Part shown: piece after piece, positions 24,945 to 33,369 of the stretch | How the letters are laid out: each line of letters begins with the position of its first letter | Numbering within the stretch: the first letter of the stretch is position 1 | Source of the DNA: Bacteroidales bacterium | Lineage (GTDB): Bacteria > Bacteroidota > Bacteroidia > Bacteroidales > Paludibacteraceae | Length of the DNA: 36,233 nucleotides | Direction: 5' to 3' | Assembly: GCA_012517575.1 (NCBI GenBank) | Contig: JAAYUQ010000006.1 | Coordinates: 1 to 36,233 of the forward strand | Program-made: the position numbers and the translations under genes | Notes under the pieces: model-generated | Seen by the model: only the letters and a program-made list of their open reading frames with translations | Told to the model about the DNA's origin: nothing | The model's database searches: none

Positions 24945-26162
24945 ATGAAAAACTATAATTTAGCTTTTGTAGGAAACACTTCCTTTTCATTATATAAATT
25001 CAGACTTGGAGTGATGAAAAGTTTTGTAAAAGAAGGTTTTAATGTTTATGCCATAGCTCCAGAAGATGAATATTCTAATTTTTTTGAAAAAGAAGGAATC
25101 AAATACATTCCTATATCAATAGATAACAAAGGGACTAATGTCTTTAAAGATATAAAATTGATATTTAATTTAGTGAAAGTCTATCAAAACAATCATTTTG
25201 ATTTTATTTTTCATTATACTATCAAGCCAAATATTTATGGTTCTATTTCGAGTAGAATATTAAATATCCCCTCTATTGCCATTACTACAGGTCTAGGATA
25301 TTCTTTTACAAAGAAAAATTTTTTAAATTGGATAGTTAAAAAGCTTTATAAATTTGCTCTAAATAAAGTCGAAGAAGTATGGTTCCTTAATTTGCATGAT
25401 CAACAGTATTTTATTCAAAATAAAATTATTACTTCAAATAAAGTATTTCTTCTCCCTGGAGAAGGGATTGATAGTAATTATTATTCACCGAGACCAAAAT
25501 CAGAAAAAGAAGATAGATTTATTTTTTTAATGTTGTCTAGATTGATTGAAGGTAAAGGTATTCCTGAGTATGTAAAAGCAGCAGAAATTTTAAGAAGAAA
25601 AGGATTTAATGTGGAATGTAGATTACTTGGAAAACAAGGAAAAAATGATTCACAAAGTATTTCCATAGACAAAGTATATAAATGGCATCAAAAAGGCATT
25701 ATAAATTATTTAGGAGAATCAATAGATGTGAGGGATTTTATTGCTAATTCAGATTGTGTGGTTTTACCTTCTTATTATATGGAAGGTATTCCACGATGTC
25801 TAATGGAAGCTATGAGTATGAGCAAACCGATTATTACTACTGATAATGTTGGATGCAATGAATTAATTGTTGATGATGTCAATGGTTTTATTTGTCAATC
25901 AAAAGATGTAAATGATCTAGCTGATAAGATGGAAAAAATTTATAAAACTGACTTGAGTAAGAGAATTTCGATGGGCGAAAATGGTAGAAAGATTATCATA
26001 AAACAATTCGAAGAATCCATTATTATTAATGAATACCATAAAAAGATCAAAACGTATTTAAGTTTTAAGAATGTTAAATGTATCAATAGTACTTCACAAA
26101 ACGAAAATAGACGAAATTTTAAGATTGATAAAAAATCTTCAACAATCAAATCTCGTTTCTGA
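24945..26162 (+). CDS. Glycosyltransferase, GT4-like (PglA/capsular type)
   Basis: From ATG 24945, preceded by an AAGAAAGAG purine run, the product has 405 residues. The frame upstream to 24894 lacks an ATG and overlaps the previous gene, so it is rejected. The N-terminal half has NLAFVGNTSFSLYKFRLGVM and HYTIKPNIYGSISSRILN. The C-terminal half has LPGEGIDSNYYSP, LMLSRLIEGKGIPEYVKAA and SYYMEGIPRCLMEAMSMSKP, an E-x7-E variant, as in GT4 amino-sugar transferases. The last 30 residues or so are basic and low-complexity and overlap the next gene by 92 bp. This tail may be an out-of-frame extension created where an AT-rich cassette joins the older sequence. Confidence 0.85.
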   Translation: MKNYNLAFVGNTSFSLYKFRLGVMKSFVKEGFNVYAIAPEDEYSNFFEKEGIKYIPISIDNKGTNVFKDIKLIFNLVKVYQNNHFDFIFHYTIKPNIYGSISSRILNIPSIAITTGLGYSFTKKNFLNWIVKKLYKFALNKVEEVWFLNLHDQQYFIQNKIITSNKVFLLPGEGIDSNYYSPRPKSEKEDRFIFLMLSRLIEGKGIPEYVKAAEILRRKGFNVECRLLGKQGKNDSQSISIDKVYKWHQKGIINYLGESIDVRDFIANSDCVVLPSYYMEGIPRCLMEAMSMSKPIITTDNVGCNELIVDDVNGFICQSKDVNDLADKMEKIYKTDLSKRISMGENGRKIIIKQFEESIIINEYHKKIKTYLSFKNVKCINSTSQNENRRNFKIDKKSSTIKSRF

Positions 26163-26874
26163 AATTTTTTTAATTGACAATTCTCCGTCTCCCAACGCTG
26201 ATTTTGAGAAACTTCCCGTTACGTATATTTTTACAGGGAAAAATTTGGGCTATGGAGCCGGGCACAATATTGCCATGCGTGAAACATTGAAAAAAAACGT
26301 GCCGTATCATTTGGTTGTCAATCCTGATGTTGCTTTTGAACCTGAAATTCTCAAAAAAATTGTTGATTTTATGGATAAAAATACAAATATTGGTCTTTTA
26401 ATGCCAAAAGTATTTTATCCTGATGGAGAAATTCAGTATCTTTGTAAATTGCTTCCTACTCCTTTCGACTTGATATTTCGGCGTTTTTTACCTGGAAGAT
26501 GGACAAAAAAACGAACCGAAAAGTTTGAAATGAGAGCTTCCGGTTACGATAAAGTAATAGATGTTCCTTATCTTTCGGGTTGTTTCATGTTTTTTCGTAC
26601 CGAAGCGCTTCGTGAAGTTGGCCTTTTTGATGAACGTTTTTTTCTTTATCCCGAAGATATCGATATAACGCGTCGAATGCGACGAAAATTTCGGACGGTT
26701 TTTTATCCCCATGTTTCGGTGGTACATTATCATAAACGCAGCTCTTATAAAAATTTCCGAATGCTTTGGGTACATATTGTGAATATGATCAAATATTTCA
26801 ACAAATGGGGTTGGTTTTGTGATGCCGAACGAAAGCAGATAAATCGGGAAACTTTATGGCAGTACAAAGTTTGA
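26071..26874 (+). CDS. Glycosyltransferase family 2
   Basis: A 267-residue GT-A protein. It shows VSIVLHKTKIDEILRLIKNL, IFLIDNSPSP, GKNLGYGAGHNIAMRE, the metal-site-like LVVNPDVAFEP, VPYLSGCFMFFRTEALREVG, FDERFFLYPEDIDITRRMRR and VVHYHKRSSYKN, all regular GT2 features. The start overlaps the preceding GT4 gene by 92 bp but is needed to include the first beta strand. The first 90 bases are AT-rich like the upstream genes, while the remainder is like the housekeeping genes (40% at 26581-26640). This is the last polysaccharide gene before marC. The sugar specificity is unknown. Confidence 0.88.
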   Translation: MLNVSIVLHKTKIDEILRLIKNLQQSNLVSEIFLIDNSPSPNADFEKLPVTYIFTGKNLGYGAGHNIAMRETLKKNVPYHLVVNPDVAFEPEILKKIVDFMDKNTNIGLLMPKVFYPDGEIQYLCKLLPTPFDLIFRRFLPGRWTKKRTEKFEMRASGYDKVIDVPYLSGCFMFFRTEALREVGLFDERFFLYPEDIDITRRMRRKFRTVFYPHVSVVHYHKRSSYKNFRMLWVHIVNMIKYFNKWGWFCDAERKQINRETLWQYKV

Positions 26875-26923
26875 CAAGGAAAAATTTTAAAGGTAAGCGT
26901 AAAAAAGAAAACAAATCGGGAAT

Positions 26924-27499
26924 ATGAACTTCAGTTTAATACAAATTGCCAGTGCCTTTATGGTACTGTTTGCCATTATCGACATTTTGGGCTCGGTGCC
27001 TATTATTTTGGCAATCAAAAGCAAAGGGGAAAATGTTCATGCCGCTAAAACCAGTCTGGTGGCTCTGGTCATTCTGGTGGTTTTTTTATTTGCGGGTGAT
27101 TGGATTCTTAAACTGTTTAATGTCGATATTGAATCTTTTGCCGTAGCAGGTTCTTTTGTAATCTTTATTTTTTCGCTGGAAATGATTCTCGATGTTGAAA
27201 TTTTCAGAAACAAAGGGCCTGAAGGAGCTTCTTCCGTAGTGCCGATAGCTTTTCCATTGATAGCGGGGCCAGGTTCATTTACTACGTTGCTTTCCTTGCG
27301 GGCAGAATATGCCATCGAAAATATTATAGTCGCACTTGTGCTGAATATTTGTTTCGTTTTCTTTGTGCTACAGTCCACAACCAAAATCGAAAAATGGATG
27401 GGAAACGGAGGAATTTATATTTTAAGAAAATTCTTTGGAATTATTCTGCTGGCTGTGGCAGTAAAACTTTTTACTACCAACATTAGGTTTTTGCTGTAA
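26924..27499 (+). CDS. MarC-family integral membrane protein
   Basis: A 191-residue protein with six hydrophobic segments. The opening FMVLFAIIDILGSVPIILAI and the central SVVPIAFPLIAGPGSFTTLL are the conserved MarC/YchE/SnatA motifs. The family was once linked to multiple antibiotic resistance, but that role was not supported later; some members export amino acids. The gene follows the last glycosyltransferase by 49 bp and converges with purM, with a terminator-like hairpin after it. Confidence 0.9.
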   Translation: MNFSLIQIASAFMVLFAIIDILGSVPIILAIKSKGENVHAAKTSLVALVILVVFLFAGDWILKLFNVDIESFAVAGSFVIFIFSLEMILDVEIFRNKGPEGASSVVPIAFPLIAGPGSFTTLLSLRAEYAIENIIVALVLNICFVFFVLQSTTKIEKWMGNGGIYILRKFFGIILLAVAVKLFTTNIRFLL

Positions 27500-27515
27500 T
27501 TAACGCGTCTTTTTA

Positions 27516-27548
27516 CCGATTTTTAGAAAAACCGGCATCTGTTTTTTT
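27516..27548 (+). terminator. Probable terminator between marC and purM
   Basis: CCG plus TTTTT (27516-27524) can pair with AAAAA plus CGG (27527-27535) with one A-C mismatch. The hairpin is followed by a run of eight T residues at 27541-27548. Lying between two convergent genes, it may stop transcription in both directions. Confidence 0.45.
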
Positions 27549-27568
27549 TAAAAAAATTCCGATTGCTG

Positions 27569-28735
27569 TTAATATTCAAATTTCCCGAATTCGCTTTCGA
27601 TGATCAATTCTTTTTTGTCGGAGGCTTCGCAATGTCCAATAATTTTTGCTTCTACGTTGAATGAGCGGGAAATGGCAATGACCTCTTCTGCATAAGCTGC
27701 GGGTAGATAAATTTCCATGCGATGTCCCATATTGAAAACTTTATACATTTCTTTCCAATCGGTGTGCGATTCTTGCTGAATGATTTGAAACAATGGCGGC
27801 AAAGAAAACAGATTGTTTTTAATTACCCGCAAATTTTCAATGAAATGTAAAATTTTTGTCTGACCTCCACCACTGCAATGAATCATCCCGTGAATTTGAG
27901 GACGGAGCTTTTCCAGAATTTTTTTCACAATGGGAGCATAGGTACGGGTGGGTGAGAGCACCAGTTTTCCGACATCAACACCCAGACTCTCAATTTTGTC
28001 GGTTAAATGGTAAGAACCAGAAAAAACCAGTTCGGAAGGAATTTTGTCGTCATAACATTCGGGATATTTTTCGGCCAGATAATGAGCAAAAACGTCATGT
28101 CGGGCGGAAGTCAAACCATTGCTGCCCATGCCGCCGTTATATTCCTTTTCGTAACTGGCCTGACCGCTCGAAGAAAGTCCCACAATTACATCGCCGGGCT
28201 GGATGTTGGCATTATCGACAACATCGGCTTTTTTCATTCTGCACGTTACGGTGCTATCCACAATAATAGTTCGAACCAAATCGCCCACATCGGCAGTTTC
28301 TCCGCCGGTAAAATAGAGTTTTACCTCCATTTCGCGAAGTTGTTGAATCAGTTCATCTGTTCCGTTAATGATAGCCGAAATTACTTCACCTGGAATCAGG
28401 TTTTTGTTTCTACCAATGGTGGAAGAAACCAAAATATTGTCCACTGCTCCTACACACAATAAATCGTCGATATTCATGATGAGTGCATCCTGAGCAATAC
28501 CTTTCCATACCGACAAATCGCCTGTTTCTTTCCAATAAGCGTACGCCAACGAAGATTTTGTACCGGCTCCGTCGGCATGCATAATGTTGCAATAGTTGGG
28601 GTCGTTTCCCAAAATGTCGGGAATAATTTTGCAAAAAGCCTTTGGAAAAATTCCCTTGTCCAAATGACGGATAGCATTGTGAACATCTTCTTTCGATGCC
28701 GAAACTCCGCGCAAATCGTAACGTTGGTTTTTCAT
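27569..28735 (-). CDS. purM: Phosphoribosylformylglycinamidine cyclo-ligase (AIR synthase)
   Basis: A 388-residue enzyme of the fifth step of purine biosynthesis, closing FGAM to AIR with ATP. The ATP-binding region is seen in NIMHADGAGTKSSLAYAYW and GIAQDALIMNIDDLLCVGA. YFTGGETADVGDLVRTI and GDVIVGLSSSGQASYE follow, and then the C-terminal domain with HCSGGGQTKIL and FNMGHRMEIYLP. The length exceeds the 345-residue enterobacterial form, as seen in Bacteroidota. ATG 28735 is chosen over an upstream TTG at 28780 because KNQRYDLRGVSASKEDV is the usual family start. SelD and other AIR-synthase-like proteins were considered, but the motifs fit PurM. Confidence 0.93.
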   Translation of the reverse strand: MKNQRYDLRGVSASKEDVHNAIRHLDKGIFPKAFCKIIPDILGNDPNYCNIMHADGAGTKSSLAYAYWKETGDLSVWKGIAQDALIMNIDDLLCVGAVDNILVSSTIGRNKNLIPGEVISAIINGTDELIQQLREMEVKLYFTGGETADVGDLVRTIIVDSTVTCRMKKADVVDNANIQPGDVIVGLSSSGQASYEKEYNGGMGSNGLTSARHDVFAHYLAEKYPECYDDKIPSELVFSGSYHLTDKIESLGVDVGKLVLSPTRTYAPIVKKILEKLRPQIHGMIHCSGGGQTKILHFIENLRVIKNNLFSLPPLFQIIQQESHTDWKEMYKVFNMGHRMEIYLPAAYAEEVIAISRSFNVEAKIIGHCEASDKKELIIESEFGKFEY

Positions 28736-28834
28736 AACAGTTGTATATGGAAAAGAATGTTTTTGATATTTTATTTGCAAATCATTGGTTTTATTTCCAC
28801 GAAAAATTGATTTTTAATCGATAAGATGAAAGCT

Positions 28835-29053
28835 TTATATTTTTTTGTTTCTTTGATGGATGTAAGTCATTATAAAAGCCAATAATAGGCCAATGAACAA
28901 ATCGTTTTTGGTAAAAAAGTTGAAAATTACCGCATCGTCAGGGACGTGTCCACCAAAAAGTCGGAGCAATACGATAATTACAATATATACTCCAAAAACT
29001 CCAAGTCCGTAAAGTATTGGTTTTAACAGCGATTTCAGTGGCAATTTGTTCAT
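28835..29053 (-). CDS. Small two-segment membrane protein
   Basis: From ATG 29053 the product has 72 residues: MNKLPLKSLLKPILYGLG, a hydrophobic segment (VFGVYIVIIVLLRLF), a polar loop GHVPDDAVIFN, a second segment (LFIGLLLAFIMTYI) and a basic tail HQRNKKI. A TTG at 29080 would add nine residues but overlaps the uvrA stop. It lies 19 bp downstream of uvrA and may be its operon partner. No family is recognised. Confidence 0.65.
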   Translation of the reverse strand: MNKLPLKSLLKPILYGLGVFGVYIVIIVLLRLFGGHVPDDAVIFNFFTKNDLFIGLLLAFIMTYIHQRNKKI

Positions 29054-29072
29054 AATTTTTCGGTTTAATATT

Positions 29073-31952
29073 TTAATCAATTAAGTCTTCCGTATAATTT
29101 TCGTTCAGTTCCATTGTAAGATATTTGCCCGTTTCACTTTCGGGATGGTTGGCTACTTCAGTTGGAGTTCCGGTGCAAATAATTTTTCCGCCGGCATTTC
29201 CTCCTTCGGGGCCCAAGTCAATGATATAATCGGCGCTTTTGATAACGTCCATATTGTGTTCGATAATAATCACCGTATTTCCTTTTTCTACCAGACGATT
29301 TAGCACATCGAGCAAAGCGCGTATATCTTCAAAATGCAAGCCGGTAGTCGGTTCATCCAAAATATACAGGGTTTTTCCGGTATCACGTTTGGAAAGCTCG
29401 GTTGCCAGCTTCACGCGTTGACTTTCTCCTCCTGAGAGCGTGGTACTGGATTGTCCGAGTTTAATATAGCCAAGCCCAACATCCTGCAGCGTTTTGATTT
29501 TGTTCAGAATAGACGGCTGATTTTCAAAAAATTCTACCGCCTGATTAATGGTCATGTCCAGCACGTCGGCGATGGATTTTCCTTTAAACCGGACTTCCAG
29601 TGTTTCTCTGTTGTAGCGTTTGCCGTTGCAGTCTTCGCAAACTACGTAAACATCGGGAAGAAAATTCATTTCAATGGTTTTATACCCATTTCCGGAGCAG
29701 GTTTCACATCGACCACCGGAGGTATTGAACGAAAATCGACCGGGTTTGTAGCCGCGAATTTTTGCTTCAGGCAAAGTTGCAAATAAATTTCGAATATCCG
29801 AAAAAACATTTGTATAAGTTGCCGGGTTGGATCTGGGCGTCCGTCCGATGGGCGATTGATCTACTTCAACCACTTTATCTATATTTTCCAATCCTTCAAT
29901 GCGGTCATAGGGAAGTGGATCGCGTAACGAACGATAGAAATGCTGGCTCAAGACAGGTTGAAGGGTTTCAGTAATTAATGAAGATTTTCCGCTTCCGGAA
30001 ACTCCGGTAATACAAATCATAACTCCCAAAGGAAAAGACACATCAATATTTTTCAAATTATTTCCTTTCGCTCCATAAATTGTCAGAAATTGTCCATTTC
30101 CTTTTCGGACGCGGGCAGGTATTTCGATGCGTTTTTCTCCATTTAGATAGGCTGAAGTCAATGTTTTGGCTTTCAACATTTCTTCCGGTTTGCCGGCAAA
30201 AACCACTTCTCCGCCCAAACGTCCGGCTCGCGGCCCCATATCGACAATGTAATCGGCTGCCAACATCATGCTTTTATCGTGTTCTACTACAATAACGGAG
30301 TTTCCCGAATCGCGCAGTTGTTTCAGAGAATTGATAAGCCGAAAATTATCGCGTTGATGCAGTCCGATACTGGGCTCGTCCAAAATGTACAACACATTTA
30401 CCAGTTGCGAGCCTATTTGCGTTGCCAATCGTATACGCTGACTTTCGCCTCCCGAAAGCGATTCGGAACTTCGGTCGAGAGAAAGATAGTGCAAACCGAC
30501 ATCGAGCATGAACTGCAAACGGGTACGTATTTCCTTTAAAATTTCGATGGAAATGGCTTTTTGTTTTTCGGATAGATAATTTTCAACTTCCTGCAGCCAA
30601 TTCGATAATTCGACAATATCCATGGCAGCAAGATCGGCAATGTTTTTTTCGTGAATAAGGAAATGGAGAGACTCTTTTCTCAGCCTGGCTCCTTTGCATT
30701 CGGGACATTTGACCGATTTGGAATATTGATTGGCCCATTTTTGTTCCGTTGCAGAAGCATTTTCATCTTGCTGCATTTCGATATATTTGAGTATCCCATC
30801 ATAATTCAAGGAATAATTGGTAATGCCCAAACTGTGGTTTTTAATCATTAAAGGTTCTTCCGAACCATTCATAATTTCGTCGATAGCTTCGTCAGGAATT
30901 TCTTTTATTGGAGTTTTCAACTGGCATCCGTATTTTTCCAGTATAGCTTCCACCTGCCAAAAGATGACGGTATTTCTGTATTTTCCCAAAGGAGCTATGC
31001 CACCATTGTAAATGGATATAGTTTTATCTGGAATAATTTTGTCCATGTCAACTTGGTTAACAAATCCCAATCCTTTACAAGTGGGGCAAGCGCCGTGTGG
31101 CGAATTGAAGGAAAAATGGTGTGGATCGGGATCGTCATAAGATATCCCGCTGGTAGGACACATTAATTTTTTGCTGAAATAGCGCACCTGATCAGTTTCT
31201 TTTTCCAAAAGCATAACTATTCCATTGCCTTGCTGCATGGCTTTTTGCATGGAATCCTTGAGCCGGCGGCGATCTTTTTCGGAGACCAGCACTCGGTCGA
31301 TCACTACTTCTATGTTGTGATTTTTGTACCGGTCAACGCGAAGTCCGGGAACCAGTTCTTTCATTTCTCCGTCAATGCGAACATGTAGAAATCCCTTTTT
31401 CCGGGTTTGTTCAAACAATTCTTTGTAATGTCCCTTACGCCCGCGCACCAATGGAGCCAACAAATAAGTGCGTTTGCCTTCGTATTGTTTCATAATCAGT
31501 TCCACAATCTGATCTTCCGAATATTTTACCATTTTTTCTCCCGTAACATACGAAAAAGCTTCGCCGGCTCTGGCAAAGAGTAGCCGGAGAAAGTCGTAAA
31601 TTTCGGTAGTGGTACCAACGGTAGAACGCGGATTTTTGTTGACTGTTTTTTGCTCAATTGAAATAACGGGACTGAGACCTGTGATTTTATCTACATCAGG
31701 ACGTTGCAAATTTCCCAAAAAATTTCTGGCATAAGCCGAGAAGGTCTCGATATAGCGTCGCTGTCCTTCGGCATAAATGGTGTCGAAAGCAAGTGATGAT
31801 TTTCCGCTTCCACTCAATCCCGTGATGACAGTGATTGCATCGCGTGGAATGGAAACATCGATATTTTTTAAGTTGTTGACACGTGCTCCAATAACTTCGA
31901 TTTTTTCAGAAGTATCTGTATTCGTGTTGTTTATATTGTTGTGATTTGACAA
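29073..31952 (-). CDS. uvrA: UvrABC excinuclease subunit A
   Basis: A 959-residue damage-recognition ATPase of nucleotide excision repair. Two ABC modules are visible. The first Walker A is GLSGSGKSSLAF (about residues 45-56) and the second is GVSGSGKSSL (about 650). Each module has LSGGESQRIRLA or LSGGESQRVKLA signatures and an ILDEP Walker B. Zinc-binding cysteines occur as CPTCKGLG, CPECKGARL, and in the second module CETCSGNGYK with CEDCNGKRY. The start codon is TTG: no ATG occurs before the essential IEVIGARVNNLKNIDVSIP region, an in-frame stop lies upstream, and a Shine-Dalgarno sequence precedes the TTG. The promoter at 31979-32009 supports the same start. Confidence 0.97.
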   Translation of the reverse strand: MSNHNNINNTNTDTSEKIEVIGARVNNLKNIDVSIPRDAITVITGLSGSGKSSLAFDTIYAEGQRRYIETFSAYARNFLGNLQRPDVDKITGLSPVISIEQKTVNKNPRSTVGTTTEIYDFLRLLFARAGEAFSYVTGEKMVKYSEDQIVELIMKQYEGKRTYLLAPLVRGRKGHYKELFEQTRKKGFLHVRIDGEMKELVPGLRVDRYKNHNIEVVIDRVLVSEKDRRRLKDSMQKAMQQGNGIVMLLEKETDQVRYFSKKLMCPTSGISYDDPDPHHFSFNSPHGACPTCKGLGFVNQVDMDKIIPDKTISIYNGGIAPLGKYRNTVIFWQVEAILEKYGCQLKTPIKEIPDEAIDEIMNGSEEPLMIKNHSLGITNYSLNYDGILKYIEMQQDENASATEQKWANQYSKSVKCPECKGARLRKESLHFLIHEKNIADLAAMDIVELSNWLQEVENYLSEKQKAISIEILKEIRTRLQFMLDVGLHYLSLDRSSESLSGGESQRIRLATQIGSQLVNVLYILDEPSIGLHQRDNFRLINSLKQLRDSGNSVIVVEHDKSMMLAADYIVDMGPRAGRLGGEVVFAGKPEEMLKAKTLTSAYLNGEKRIEIPARVRKGNGQFLTIYGAKGNNLKNIDVSFPLGVMICITGVSGSGKSSLITETLQPVLSQHFYRSLRDPLPYDRIEGLENIDKVVEVDQSPIGRTPRSNPATYTNVFSDIRNLFATLPEAKIRGYKPGRFSFNTSGGRCETCSGNGYKTIEMNFLPDVYVVCEDCNGKRYNRETLEVRFKGKSIADVLDMTINQAVEFFENQPSILNKIKTLQDVGLGYIKLGQSSTTLSGGESQRVKLATELSKRDTGKTLYILDEPTTGLHFEDIRALLDVLNRLVEKGNTVIIIEHNMDVIKSADYIIDLGPEGGNAGGKIICTGTPTEVANHPESETGKYLTMELNENYTEDLID

Positions 31953-31958
31953 AGCAAG

Positions 31959-31964
31959 CCTTCT
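31959..31964 (-). promoter_or_regulatory. Shine-Dalgarno site supporting the uvrA TTG start
   Basis: Minus-strand AGAAGG lies 6 bases before the TTG at 31952. It decides the otherwise unusual start codon. Confidence 0.55.
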
Positions 31965-31978
31965 TTAAAATGAACCTG

Positions 31979-32009
31979 CAAAGGTACAAAAATCGGCAGT
32001 AGTTTCAAA
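31979..32009 (-). promoter_or_regulatory. uvrA promoter
   Basis: On the minus strand, TTTG (32009-32006), a 19-bp spacer and TACCTTTG (31986-31979) match the Bacteroidota consensus exactly. The expected start near 31972 gives a leader of about 20 bases. The 247 bp beyond it, to the end of the GSCFA gene at 32257, hold no gene I can support. Confidence 0.7.
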
Positions 32010-32256
32010 TATCGAAAGCACACTAAAAATAAATTCATGATTATTTTTAAAGGATTCGATTTCGAGTTTTTTACCGTAAACTGTGTATATTTTGAAATAT
32101 TTCATTTTTCGAATTATAGGTCAAAAAGTAGGCTGAAATCTTCTGAAAGGTCGAATGCAATTATTCTTCCAACACATCAAAGGTTTTGAACAAAAATTCA
32201 AATACATTTGTGCTTAGCCATGAGCATTTCAAAAAAATTGATTGTTCATCTCTGCC

Positions 32257-33216
32257 CTATATTCGGTCTTTTAAAAAAGGATATTCAGAGCGTAAAGCTT
32301 CTTTTTCGTTTTCTATTTGGGCCTGAAAAAGGCGATATTGAGGAGAGTCGGGATGTAAAGGTCGATGATTTAATAGGCTCGTTAAATGTTCTGTTCGTTG
32401 TTTTATCTGTTTTGTTTGTTCAGAAAAATAAGTATCCGAGAATTTTTCCCAAATATAATTGATGGCCGTGTCCGACGGATGTTGCATGTCTGGAGCATAA
32501 AACCGATAATCGCGCAGTTCGTCCAGCTGAATTTCGTAGGCAGGAAAATAATCAACGTTGTCGAATTTTCTTTGCAGTTCTTCTACCGATAGGAGCAAAA
32601 TGCTTTTACTCAGGTTGTTTTCGTGAGCGCCATCTTTCCAGTGACGGATAGGGCTGACTGTAAAAATTATATGCAGTGAAGGATTCAAATGCTGAAGTTG
32701 GTCGATGAGTAAAGTGTAATGATCCACTATTTCTTTTATTGAAAGTATTCGGCGGTTGAAATTCTGTGAAGGCAACTTGTGACAGTTGGAAACGACAGTC
32801 TTTGTCTCACGGTTTTCATAAATCCAAGCTGTTCCAAAGGTAAGTAAAAGAAAATCGGTATTTTTCAGAAATGAACGGGATGCATCAAAACGGGTTTTGA
32901 TTTTATAAAGTGTTTTTTCGGGCGATACATCTGAAAATAAGCTACTGTGAAAAAAGCTGTGCCACAATGATTGATATTCAAAAATATCAGAAAGAGAAAA
33001 ACCTTTGTTTTCAATTAATCTATTCAGGCTCGTTGAGATGGAAAGCGGATTGTAAAGTACTCCAAAAGGATTGACATCTACCTGGAAAAAAGCTTCCTTG
33101 AGTTTCATTCCAATATTTTCCGAAAAGCATGAGCCCAGCAACATCAATTTGTGCTGGTAACTGATTTGCTCTTTTGCAGGCGGAATTTCTACCGAAGTGA
33201 AGAAAAAATTGTTCAT
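32257..33216 (-). CDS. GSCFA-domain protein
   Basis: A 319-residue protein with the eponymous GSCF motif in LMLLGSCFSENIGMKL near the N-terminus. Other family landmarks are VNPFGVLYNPLSI, LLTFGTAWIYEN, CHKLP, VSPIRHWKDGAHENN and the late PDMQHPSDTAINYIWEKF. The GSCFA family belongs to the SGNH-hydrolase-like group, with the Ser of GSCF and the Asp/His of the DMQHPSD region as likely catalytic residues. No signal peptide is seen. The substrate is not known; ester hydrolysis is inferred from the fold. It is divergent from the DUF3298-type lipoprotein gene. Confidence 0.9.
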   Translation of the reverse strand: MNNFFFTSVEIPPAKEQISYQHKLMLLGSCFSENIGMKLKEAFFQVDVNPFGVLYNPLSISTSLNRLIENKGFSLSDIFEYQSLWHSFFHSSLFSDVSPEKTLYKIKTRFDASRSFLKNTDFLLLTFGTAWIYENRETKTVVSNCHKLPSQNFNRRILSIKEIVDHYTLLIDQLQHLNPSLHIIFTVSPIRHWKDGAHENNLSKSILLLSVEELQRKFDNVDYFPAYEIQLDELRDYRFYAPDMQHPSDTAINYIWEKFSDTYFSEQTKQIKQRTEHLTSLLNHRPLHPDSPQYRLFQAQIENEKEALRSEYPFLKDRI

Positions 33217-33336
33217 GGTTTACTTTTTGTATTCAAGAAAAAACTTAAAGTTGACAGGTAAAAAAGTAATTTTGAAAATATGTTCAATAAATTGTTTTTA
33301 TTTTGCAAAAATACTAAATGTTTTTAGTTATTGTTG

Positions 33337-33344
33337 TAAATTTG
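33337..33344 (+). promoter_or_regulatory. Putative -7 element of the DUF3298-type gene
   Basis: TAAATTTG matches TAnnTTTG, lies 25 bp before ATG 33370, and is identical to the tyrS -7 element. No TTTG is found at 19-21 bp upstream. Confidence 0.5.
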
Positions 33345-33369
33345 CAGCGTCAAAAAAATAGTACACGAA

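Noticed and set aside
27856-28462. Two plus-strand open frames of about 140-150 residues
   Set aside because: Both are antisense to purM. The conserved PurM motifs explain the sequence, and the frames have no convincing start or domain.
32203-32462. TACATTTG at 32203 followed by an 84-residue plus-strand frame
   Set aside because: The nearest TTTG is only 14 bp upstream, and the frame is antisense to the end of the GSCFA gene. The match is probably chance in AT-rich DNA.
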